This document shows positions 8,222-15,597 of a stretch of DNA of 64,000 nucleotides, piece by piece. The stretch spans positions 124,001 to 188,000 of the forward strand of contig NZ_JAJMOX010000004.1 of assembly GCF_020991455.1 (NCBI RefSeq). Direction: 5' to 3'. The position numbers were made by a program, and so were the translations under genes. Numbering within the stretch: the stretch's first letter is position 1; each line of letters opens with the position of its first letter. The DNA comes from Flavobacterium sp. JAS (GTDB lineage: Bacteria; Bacteroidota; Bacteroidia; Flavobacteriales; Flavobacteriaceae). The notes under the pieces are model-generated. The model was not told the DNA's origin. It saw nothing but the letters and a program-made list of their open reading frames with translations, and made no database searches.

Positions 8222-8977
8222 TTACGATTTTAAATCTTCATTTTTAAATTCAAGTAAACCTTTATAAATCAACTGTCTTACTTTATCACGAAGCTCTTTT
8301 CTGTTTTCACTTCCAAGCCCTTCTGTTTCAACAAAAGGCAAAACCCGTACGCGCATTTTTCCGGGGCTTCCACTTAAAAAAGTATATGAGAAACGTTCTT
8401 TATTGTCTGCAAAAACAATCGGAACAATTGGAATTTGATGTTCTAATGCCAATCTAAAAGCACCGTCTTTAAACTCGTCCAATAAAATAGTTTCATCATC
8501 TGGAACTCCACCTTCAGGAAAAATACAAATACTAAGTCCTTGATTAAGTCTGTTCTGTGCTCTCTTGAAAACTTCATTCTTACTTTTAGAAGAATTTCTG
8601 TCGACCAAAATACAGGTTCTTTTATAGAAAAATCCAAACAATGGAATCTTCGAAAGTTCTTTCTTTCCAACAAAAACAAAAGGATTTCTCACAACAGCCA
8701 GCGTCAGCATAATATCAGTCATTGAAGTGTGATTTGCCACGATCATATAACTCTTATTTTTAATAAGCTTTTGTTCGCGTTCGACTTTATAATAGAAACC
8801 CATGCCAAAAAGGATGAATTTAGCCCAAATGCGGGCCATTTTAAAGAAATAGGGATAACCGCTCTCTGATATAATAGAAATCAGTAAAAACGGCAGCATA
8901 ATCAATATCGGAATGGCCATTAGAACATAAAACCAAATGCGCCACAAAACCCAAAAAATAATTTTAATTCCTTTCAT
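8222..8977 (-). CDS. plsC: 1-acyl-sn-glycerol-3-phosphate acyltransferase
   Basis: 251 aa from the ATG at 8977; the 48 residues possible upstream read through an inverted repeat and are not credible coding. The enzyme transfers an acyl chain to lysophosphatidate, giving phosphatidate for membrane lipids. The PlsC motif HxxxxD appears as NHTSMTD (H83, D88), and the second motif as FPEGG (near residue 150). Residues 6-36 form a hydrophobic membrane segment. It is convergent with the small ORF and shares its terminator. The upstream side is occupied by the GxxExxY element. Confidence 0.92.
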   Translation of the reverse strand: MKGIKIIFWVLWRIWFYVLMAIPILIMLPFLLISIISESGYPYFFKMARIWAKFILFGMGFYYKVEREQKLIKNKSYMIVANHTSMTDIMLTLAVVRNPFVFVGKKELSKIPLFGFFYKRTCILVDRNSSKSKNEVFKRAQNRLNQGLSICIFPEGGVPDDETILLDEFKDGAFRLALEHQIPIVPIVFADNKERFSYTFLSGSPGKMRVRVLPFVETEGLGSENRKELRDKVRQLIYKGLLEFKNEDLKS

Positions 8978-9056
8978 GGTTTCAAATGTAAGAAAACGGA
9001 AAGAAACTTTACAAAAAGAATTTAATGTGCTCAAAAAATTAACTCCTAAGATTTCT

Positions 9057-9097
9057 TTAACCACAGAGTTCACAAAGTATTTCGCAGAGGAAAGGAG
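9057..9097. repeat. Left 41-bp inverted repeat of the GxxExxY element
   Basis: TTTACCACAGAGTTCACAAA is the first part of the arm. It is the complement of 9501-9541 with only two mismatches, both in the inner 8 bp. Confidence 0.9.
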
Positions 9098-9443
9098 TTT
9101 AAATTGAAATTCATAAAGCACTTGGGCCAGGTTTATTAGAAAATGCCTACCAAGAATGTTTATATTACAAAATCATGCAACGCGGACTTATTGTAGAAAA
9201 AAGAAAAATCGATGCCATTAATTTTTGAAGAAGTGAAACTGGACTGTGGTTATCGAATAGATTTACTAGTCGAAAATAAATTTATAATCGAAATCAAAAG
9301 TGTTGAATCTCTAAGTACAATACATTTAGCCCAAACACTAACCTATTTAAAACTTGGAAATTATAAACTAGGCTTATTAATTAATTAATTTCAATGAAAC
9401 TCTCTTAAAAAACGGAGTAAGAAGAGTAATTAATGATATCTAA
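9094..9443 (+). pseudogene. GxxExxY family (PD-(D/E)XK-like) gene, decayed
   Basis: Frame one reads IEIHKALGPGLLENAYQECL and onward to IDAINF, then stops. After a frameshift near 9220 a second frame gives FEEVKLDCGYRIDLLVENKF, IIEIKS (nuclease-fold D and ExK residues) and ends at LGLLIN. A third frame restores ETLLKNGVRRVIND before TAA at 9443. An in-frame TAA precedes IEIHK, and the first 15 or so residues are replaced by the repeat. At least two frameshifts and one stop make it non-functional. GxxExxY proteins are common in Bacteroidota and of unsettled function. Confidence 0.85.
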
Positions 9444-9500
9444 GATCATATATTTTCTTTGTGATCTCATTAAAATTTGCTTTTATTCAATCCTAAAAAA

Positions 9501-9541
9501 CTTCTTTTCTCTGCGAAATACTTTGTGAACTCTGTGGTAAA
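9501..9541. repeat. Right 41-bp inverted repeat of the GxxExxY element
   Basis: Complement of 9057-9097 with 39 of 41 matches. Together they bound a 403-bp interior holding the decayed gene. Confidence 0.9.
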
Positions 9542-9629
9542 AAAACTTATGTAAGAACAAATAACAAAAACTTTATGCGCTTTGCAGTAAAAAAACGAAC
9601 TTTGCGTTTCGTATTAAGAAAAAACTAGA

Positions 9630-10604
9630 ATGAGAAAAATACTAACTGGTGTTCAGAGTACAGGAACGCCACATTTGGGAAATTTATTAGGAGCAATTAT
9701 TCCTGCAATTGAATTATCGAATGATCCTGCAAACGAATCTTTTTTCTTTATAGCTGATTTACACTCGATTACACAAATAAAAGATGGTAAAACATTAAGA
9801 GAAAATACAAACAGCACCGCCGCGGCTTGGCTTGCTTGCGGTCTAAATCCTGATAAAGTTACTTTCTACAGACAATCTGATGTAACTCAAACGGCTGAAT
9901 TAACCTGGTATTTAAGCTGCTTTTTTCCGTTTCAAAGACTGACTTTGGCGCATTCTTTCAAAGATAAATCAGATCGTTTAGACGACGTTAACGCAGGACT
10001 TTTTACGTATCCGATGTTAATGGCGGCTGATATTTTACTTTATGATGCTGAATTTGTTCCGGTTGGAAAAGACCAATTGCAACATATTGAAATCACTCGT
10101 GATGTTGCGTCTCGTTTTAATCATCAAATGGGAGAAACTTTTGTAATTCCTGAAGCTAAAATTCAAGAAGACAGTATGTTGATTCCGGGAACAAATGGTG
10201 GAAAAATGAGTAAATCTGCTAATAATATTATCAATATTTTCCTTGATGATAAAGTATTGCGCAAACAGGTAATGAGTATTGAAACGGATAGTACGCCGCT
10301 TGAAGAACCTAAAAATCCAGATACTTGTAATGCTTTTGCAATTTATTCTTTATTAGGAACCGAAGCGCAAATCGCCGAAATGAGAGCTAATTATCTTGGT
10401 GGAAATTATGGTTACGGTCACGCCAAACAAGCTTTGTTTGAACTGATTACCGAAAAATTTAAAACTGAAAGAGAAAAATACAATTACTACATCAACAACC
10501 TTGACGAAGTTGATGCGCTCTTGAAAAAAGGTGCCGGAAAAGCTTCTGTTATTGCTGACGGTGTTTTGGCAAGAGTTCGAGAAGTACTTGGATTTGGTAA
10601 ATAA
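9630..10604 (+). CDS. trpS: Tryptophanyl-tRNA synthetase
   Basis: 324 aa. Class I synthetase charging tRNA-Trp. The HIGH-like signature is TGTPHLGN (11-18) and the KMSKS loop is GKMSKS (191-196). ADLHSITQI and DQLQHIEITRDVA are further family marks. Length is normal. It is a single-gene unit; a long perfect hairpin with a T-run (10614-10680) separates it from convergent dprA. Confidence 0.97.
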   Translation: MRKILTGVQSTGTPHLGNLLGAIIPAIELSNDPANESFFFIADLHSITQIKDGKTLRENTNSTAAAWLACGLNPDKVTFYRQSDVTQTAELTWYLSCFFPFQRLTLAHSFKDKSDRLDDVNAGLFTYPMLMAADILLYDAEFVPVGKDQLQHIEITRDVASRFNHQMGETFVIPEAKIQEDSMLIPGTNGGKMSKSANNIINIFLDDKVLRKQVMSIETDSTPLEEPKNPDTCNAFAIYSLLGTEAQIAEMRANYLGGNYGYGHAKQALFELITEKFKTEREKYNYYINNLDEVDALLKKGAGKASVIADGVLARVREVLGFGK

Positions 10605-10613
10605 TATCTTTTT

Positions 10614-10680
10614 CCACGAATTACACTAATTTCCGCTAATTAATTTGGGAGAATTAGTGTAATTCGTGGCAATTTTTTTA
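10614..10680. repeat. Inverted repeat of the CCACGAATT type, also acting as terminator
   Basis: Perfect 18-bp arms CCACGAATTACACTAATT (10614-10631) and complement (10652-10669), then a T-run. It sits between convergent trpS and dprA and resembles the repeat at 40260-40342. Confidence 0.85.
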
Positions 10681-11781
10681 TCAGATCGCTTCAAATAGTT
10701 TACCGGGAAGCGGTCTAATAACTTCCTTAAGCTCCATATTTAAAAGGATTCCTGATATTTTATAAATCGGAAGATCACATTGAAGCGCAATAAAATCCAA
10801 TAACTCTTTTCCGTTTTTCAAGAGAAAATCATATACTTTTTGTTCTTCTGGCTCCAACTCCACGAAGAGTTGTTTCTGAACTGATTTAGCTGCGTTTTTA
10901 ACGTCCCAGTTTAAAATATAAATCAAATCGGCCGCATTGGTTAGTACGTTCGCTTTTTGAGTCTTAATCAAGTTATTACAGCCTTGACTATATTTGTCCG
11001 TCACCCGACCCGGAACGGCAAAAACATCCCTATTGTAGTCATTGGCCAAATTTGCCGTAATAAGCGAACCTCCTTTATCTGCAGATTCAATAACAATTGT
11101 AGCTTCGGTCATGCCGGCAACAATACGGTTTCTACGCACAAAATTCTCTTTATCAGGGTTTGAAGAGCTCCAAAATTCAGTCATAAATCCGCCGTTTTCC
11201 TCCATTTTTGCGACGTACTTTTTATGCGTTTTTGGATAAATTTGGTTCAACCCATGTGCTATAACTCCTATCGTTTGCAGGTTATTTTCCATCGCCAATT
11301 GGTGCGCTACAATATCAACTCCATAAGCAAATCCGCTAACAATCACAGGATCAAGCGGTGCAAGATCTTCAATTAGCTTTTTACAAAATTCTGTACCGTA
11401 TGAGGTAATTTGGCGGGTTCCTACAATACTGATTATTTTTTTATTTTTCAAATTGATATTTCCCGAAGAAAAAATCAAAACCGGAGAATCGATGCAATGT
11501 TTCAGCCGATCAGGGTAATTTTCATCTTGAAAAAACGAAACATTTACTTCATTTGACTTAATAAATTCAAGTTCCCGATTGGCTTTTTCAAAAATAATTT
11601 TATCTTTTAAATTCTTTAGTAAAACACTTCCAACTCCATCAATAGCAGCAATTTGATTCATTTTAGTTTTAAAAACTGACTCAGCATTACCACAATGTGT
11701 CAACAACTTTTTGGCCATAATATCACCCACTCCGTCGACTTTTAATAAGGCTAATAAATAAAATAATTCCTGATCTGACAT
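10681..11781 (-). CDS. dprA: DNA-processing protein DprA
   Basis: 366 aa. DprA loads RecA on incoming single-stranded DNA during natural transformation; in non-competent species the role is less clear. Residues 1-70 hold a helix-hairpin-helix/SAM-like region (GVGDIMAKKLL, IDGVGSVLLKNL). The Rossmann-type core has IVGTRQITSYG, VSGFAYGVDIVAHQLA and GGSLITANLAN. The C-terminus (about 305-366) is the winged-helix domain typical of full-length DprA. It is convergent with trpS. Confidence 0.95.
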   Translation of the reverse strand: MSDQELFYLLALLKVDGVGDIMAKKLLTHCGNAESVFKTKMNQIAAIDGVGSVLLKNLKDKIIFEKANRELEFIKSNEVNVSFFQDENYPDRLKHCIDSPVLIFSSGNINLKNKKIISIVGTRQITSYGTEFCKKLIEDLAPLDPVIVSGFAYGVDIVAHQLAMENNLQTIGVIAHGLNQIYPKTHKKYVAKMEENGGFMTEFWSSSNPDKENFVRRNRIVAGMTEATIVIESADKGGSLITANLANDYNRDVFAVPGRVTDKYSQGCNNLIKTQKANVLTNAADLIYILNWDVKNAAKSVQKQLFVELEPEEQKVYDFLLKNGKELLDFIALQCDLPIYKISGILLNMELKEVIRPLPGKLFEAI

Positions 11782-11985
11782 CTGTCTAAAATATTATGTA
11801 AAATAGAATAGAAAACTCTAATAAATTAATACTGCAAATATGGTTAAAATAAAGTAATTTCTTAATAAAAATAACAATTTACATAGTATTCAATTTTTGA
11901 AAACTAATAACATAATCATTAAAATACTGAAAACTAATTGTCTATAAAAATATCAGAATTGTTAATAAAAATTGTGAATAAAATT

Positions 11986-12013
11986 TTGATAACTATATTC
12001 ATTACATAACTTT
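11986..12013 (+). promoter_or_regulatory. Promoter of the SPOR-domain gene
   Basis: TTG (11986-11988), 17 bp, TAACTTTG (12006-12013). The ATG at 12020 is 6 nt further on, suggesting a very short or absent leader. Confidence 0.7.
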
Positions 12014-12019
12014 GCTACT

Positions 12020-12988
12020 ATGAAAATCGAAACTTACATAGGACAGTTATTGTATCGTTATCAGTGTGTAACGGTTCCAGGGTTCGGAGCATTTTTGACC
12101 GAAATTCAGTCGGCGCAGCTTAATGAAAGCACAAATTCGTTTTTTCCACCCAAAAAAATGATCTCTTTTAACAGCCGTCTAAAAAACAATGATGGGCTTC
12201 TGGCAAATCATATCGCAAATGCAGAAAAAACATCTTACGGTTTTGCTGTAAGCGCTATTGCTTTTGAGGTTTTAAGCTGGAAAAAGACGTTAGAAGAAGA
12301 CGGTACTATTTACCTAAAAGGAATTGGTGAAATTCGCTTTAATTCTGAAAAAAATATAATTTTCACACCAAATGATCAAACCAATTACCTAACAAGTTCT
12401 TTTGGATTAAGTCCATTTGTTTCTCCGTTGGTGAAAAAAGAAATGTTCGAGAAAAAAATCGAGAAAATTTCAGAAAGAGATACGGTATCATTGTATGAAA
12501 ATGAAGAAGAAAGCAGATCTGCAAATCCACTTTTAAAATACGCTGCAATTCTAGTCTTAGGTCTTGGAATTACAGGTAGTATTGGATATCCTTTGTATCA
12601 AAACCAAATTGCAACTAAAACATTAATCGTTGAAAGTGCTGTTCAAAAAAAGGTGCAAAACAAGATACAAGAAGCAACTTTTTTTATTCAAAACCCGCTT
12701 CCGGCTGTTACGCTTTCAGTAGATTCGGCAAAAGTTGAAACTGTTGAAGAAAAAGTAATGCCATATCATATTATGGCCGGTGCTTACAGAAGTGAACAAA
12801 ACGCCAGAAAAGCTTATAATCAACTAATAAAAGACGGTTATGAGGCGAGAATGCTTGGCGAGAATAAACACGGATTATTTCCTGTTTTATACGGAAGTTA
12901 TGCTACAATGGCCGAAGCTGAAAAAGCTCAAAAAGAAATTCAGAAAGGCGAGAATCCAGATGCCTGGATCTTAGTCGAATCGCTATAA
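12020..12988 (+). CDS. HU-CCDC81-like and SPOR domain membrane protein
   Basis: 322 aa. Residues 1-130 match the paired bacterial HU-CCDC81 domains seen in Bacteroidota (IGQLLYRYQCVTVPGFGAF, TIYLKGIGEIRF). One transmembrane helix lies at about 172-192 (LLKYAAILVLGLGITGSIGY). The C-terminal SPOR domain (about 248-322, YHIMAGAYRSEQNARKAYNQ) normally binds denuded glycan strands at the division septum. The protein therefore probably links a cytoplasmic domain to septal peptidoglycan. It ends in a strong terminator (12994-13026). Confidence 0.88.
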   Translation: MKIETYIGQLLYRYQCVTVPGFGAFLTEIQSAQLNESTNSFFPPKKMISFNSRLKNNDGLLANHIANAEKTSYGFAVSAIAFEVLSWKKTLEEDGTIYLKGIGEIRFNSEKNIIFTPNDQTNYLTSSFGLSPFVSPLVKKEMFEKKIEKISERDTVSLYENEEESRSANPLLKYAAILVLGLGITGSIGYPLYQNQIATKTLIVESAVQKKVQNKIQEATFFIQNPLPAVTLSVDSAKVETVEEKVMPYHIMAGAYRSEQNARKAYNQLIKDGYEARMLGENKHGLFPVLYGSYATMAEAEKAQKEIQKGENPDAWILVESL

Positions 12989-12993
12989 AACTT

Positions 12994-13026
12994 AAAAATC
13001 CTGTTCTAACGAACAGGATTTTTTTT
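12994..13026 (+). terminator. Terminator of the SPOR gene
   Basis: Perfect stem AAAAATCCTGTTC / GAACAGGATTTTT with a TAAC loop and T-run. Confidence 0.92.
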
Positions 13027-13120
13027 GTCTTATTCTGTCCATAAAAAAACCTTAACAGCTCATACAAATTTACTTCTGCTTTTATTTTTGTTCTTCATTA
13101 ACAAGAATATAAATAAAATC

Positions 13121-13567
13121 ATGAATCATAAACTAAAATTATTTTTCGCATTCTTTCTTATTATTTCTGCTCAGCAATTCTATGCTCAGGACATTGTAAC
13201 AACTCAAAAAGCTCAGGATGCTTTGGCAAAAAAGGCCGATCAGGAAGCTAAAAGATCATTAGAAGAATCACACAGAAAACTAAACGATGAACAGGCAAGA
13301 TTAAAAAAAGAACAGAAAAAGGTTGAAAATCATCAAAGAGATTTGAAAAACTCTGAAAAAAATCTTGATAAAACAAAACAGAAAATCAGCAAATTAGAAT
13401 CAGAAAATCAAAAGATTTATTCGAAAGTGAATTCAAATTCGATCACTGTAGAGGAAGCTCAAAAACAAGAACTTAAAGTAAAACAAAAAGAAGTTGAAAT
13501 TCAAAAACTTAAGTTGAAGCAAATAGATCAACAAAAAGATTTGGACAAAGTTAGAGCATCACTTTAA
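13121..13567 (+). CDS. Secreted coiled-coil protein
   Basis: 148 aa from ATG 13121; an ORF extension to 13025 reads through the preceding terminator and is not credible. Signal peptide MNHKLKLFFAFFLIISAQQF, cleaved near YAQ. The remainder is almost entirely Lys/Glu/Gln-rich coiled coil (KLNDEQARLKKEQKKVENHQ and onward). I do not recognise a named family. A terminator follows directly at 13571. Confidence 0.75.
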   Translation: MNHKLKLFFAFFLIISAQQFYAQDIVTTQKAQDALAKKADQEAKRSLEESHRKLNDEQARLKKEQKKVENHQRDLKNSEKNLDKTKQKISKLESENQKIYSKVNSNSITVEEAQKQELKVKQKEVEIQKLKLKQIDQQKDLDKVRASL

Positions 13568-13570
13568 ATG

Positions 13571-13608
13571 AAAAAATCCTATTAGCATTGGCTAATAGGA
13601 TTTTTTTT
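13571..13608 (+). terminator. Terminator of the coiled-coil gene
   Basis: Stem AAAATCCTATTAG / CTAATAGGATTTT with loop CATTGG, overlapping the 3' end of the convergent gene by two bases. Confidence 0.9.
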
Positions 13609-14368
13609 ATTTTGCTATTATTTTAGCGTCCTGCTTCAGAATTGCTTTACCTCCCTGATAGATTGTGAGTTTTGCCGGAGGTGAATTTTTTTCGCCTAAA
13701 ATGATAAATGCACATTCATACGTATAATTGTCTTTTTTAAACTCATATTGATGATTTCCTCCTATCCCTTCTACCACAAGTTCACCTCTACATATAATTA
13801 AATCAGGCTTTTCACTCATTTTTTTATCAATAGACCATGAAGCATATCGATAGTTGTTGTTTCCTAAATTATCAATTCTGATTTTAAATTTAGATGTTTC
13901 TAAAATGCAAATTGGTTTTTGAAAAAAAGCGATGCTTGAATCAAGTTCCTTTTTTTGAGAAGCTATGAGTTTATTCCTCAAATCTGTTTCAAATTTAGAT
14001 TGATAATTTACTGCTGTTAACCGTCCGTCAATATCAATCCAAATACTTCCATGATTCAGCATTATCCCGCGCAAACCCATATCAGACCAATCTTTTTCGG
14101 GATTAGATGTTATTATTTCATTTTTTAAATTTGAATCAAATACTTCGGCATAACGTTTTACAAAGCCTTCTTTATCAACTATATCTGATATTGGATATTC
14201 ACGCTGTAGCGGATATACAATCAGATCTCCAATTGCTCCTTTATTGTCGCTTTTTATGTTGTCAATAAAGCTTTTAACCAACTTTTGATATTCTGCTTTT
14301 AAATCCTGCGCACCAATCAAACCACTGCAAAAAATCAATAATACTAAAAATAAATTTCTCGTTTTCAT
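13607..14368 (-). CDS. Secreted hypothetical protein, paralog A
   Basis: 253 aa with signal peptide (MKTRNLFLVLLIFCSGLIGA, Q). Conserved stretches are EYQKLVKSFIDNIKSDNKGA, NEIITSNPEKDWSDMGLRGI, SIWIDIDGRLTAVNY and NNNYRYASWSIDKKMSEKPD. It is the same length as, and roughly half identical to, the neighbour at 14550-15311. I do not recognise the family; the N-terminal part resembles the NTF2/DUF4440-like layout only loosely. The two genes are tandem on the minus strand, separated by a terminator at 14520-14546, so they may be expressed independently. Confidence 0.7.
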   Translation of the reverse strand: MKTRNLFLVLLIFCSGLIGAQDLKAEYQKLVKSFIDNIKSDNKGAIGDLIVYPLQREYPISDIVDKEGFVKRYAEVFDSNLKNEIITSNPEKDWSDMGLRGIMLNHGSIWIDIDGRLTAVNYQSKFETDLRNKLIASQKKELDSSIAFFQKPICILETSKFKIRIDNLGNNNYRYASWSIDKKMSEKPDLIICRGELVVEGIGGNHQYEFKKDNYTYECAFIILGEKNSPPAKLTIYQGGKAILKQDAKIIAK

Positions 14369-14519
14369 CTTAAATTTTTTTTAATCGATTATTAATCTGA
14401 TCCTCACAACTCCATATAAAAGTACATAATTTATACTTGACCTGAAAACATTAAGTTACTCTCAGGTAAATAGATAAACAGAAAATATAGTTAAAATATT
14501 GCCATTGCTTCTATAAAAA

Positions 14520-14546
14520 AATCCCGTTCCATGTGGAACAGGATTT
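14520..14546 (-). terminator. Terminator of paralog B with a parS-like stem
   Basis: The stem AATCCTGTTCC / GGAACGGGATT is followed by T-run on the minus strand. The inner GTTCCATGTGGAAC (14526-14539) differs from the parS core by one base. Confidence 0.7.
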
Positions 14547-14549
14547 CTT

Positions 14550-15311
14550 TTATTTGGTAATTATCTTTGCATCCTGAGAAAGAATTTCTTTTCCATTTTG
14601 ATAAATCGTTAATGTTGCAGGAGGAGATTCAGATGTGCCCATGAGAACTATAAAACATTCATACAAATAAGCCCCTTTTTTAAAATCAAAATGACTATTT
14701 CCGCCTGTTCCTTCAGAAATCCATTTTCCTTTAGTAATCACTAAATCAGGTTTATCTGCCATAGTATTTTTAAGAGACCACGAAGCATATCTGTAATTAT
14801 CGTTTCCTAAATCATCTATTCTTATTCTGAATTTAGAAGTTTCCAAAACGTACATTGGCGCTTTAAAAACGGCAATAGACGGATGTAATTTTGTTTTTTC
14901 GTTTGCTATAATTTTCTTTTGAAGATCTATTTCATACTGAGATTGATAGTTAATCGTGATTAACTTTCCGTTTGTATCGATCCAAATATCACCGCTTCCA
15001 AGCATGATTCCTCGCCAACCTACTTCAGACCAATCCTTTGCCGGATTAGATTTAATAATCTCATTTTTAAGAGTAGTGTCAAAAATCTGATCATATCTTT
15101 TTATAAAATCAGCCTTGTTCTTAATATCCGGAATTGGATAATCTCGTCCCAACGGAAAAGAAATAAAAGCTGCAACGCCTTCTTTGTTATTGCTTTTTAC
15201 GTTGGCAATAAAACTCTTGACAAATTTTTGGTATTCCGGCTTTAAATCCTGGCCAAAAGTCAATTGACTGCAAAAAATAAAAACGGCAAAGTATACTATT
15301 CTTTTTCTCAT
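14550..15311 (-). CDS. Secreted hypothetical protein, paralog B
   Basis: 253 aa with signal peptide (MRKRIVYFAVFIFCSQLTFG, Q). It aligns end to end with the 13607-14368 product: EYQKFVKSFIANVKSNNKEG, NEIIKSNPAKDWSEVGWRGI, DIWIDTNGKLITINYQSQYE, and the same C-terminus (SPPATLTIYQNGKEILSQDA). This is a clear tandem duplication with both copies intact. Function is unknown. It is the first of the pair in transcription order. Confidence 0.7.
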   Translation of the reverse strand: MRKRIVYFAVFIFCSQLTFGQDLKPEYQKFVKSFIANVKSNNKEGVAAFISFPLGRDYPIPDIKNKADFIKRYDQIFDTTLKNEIIKSNPAKDWSEVGWRGIMLGSGDIWIDTNGKLITINYQSQYEIDLQKKIIANEKTKLHPSIAVFKAPMYVLETSKFRIRIDDLGNDNYRYASWSLKNTMADKPDLVITKGKWISEGTGGNSHFDFKKGAYLYECFIVLMGTSESPPATLTIYQNGKEILSQDAKIITK

Positions 15312-15485
15312 ATTTAAATCTTTTAATTAATTATTAATCTGATACTTATACAACTATAAAAGTACTTAAATTAAAACTTTCTTTGATCATTCTAGTTTAT
15401 TCCAATCAAATTCGCTGCCACATTTCCCTTCCAATACATTAAAACTAAAACAAAAAATCCCGATCGCTTAAAATCAGGATTGTAT

Positions 15486-15499
15486 GTTCAACGTGGAAC
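15486..15499. other. parS-like site, one mismatch
   Basis: GTTCAACGTGGAAC, one base from the GTTYCACGTGRAAC core found repeatedly at 20.8-23.4 kb. Confidence 0.4.
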
Positions 15500-15597
15500 A
15501 ATTAAACTTCAAAAGAAGCAATTATTCTAAATATTTCTATTTTACATAATGTTATTTGGCTAAATCTAAAATCTATCCCGAAGTCTCGGGACTAAAA

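Noticed and set aside
8978..9121. N-terminal extension of the PlsC homolog
   Set aside because: The extra residues are encoded by the inverted repeat of the GxxExxY element; the internal ATG 8977 gives the normal family start.
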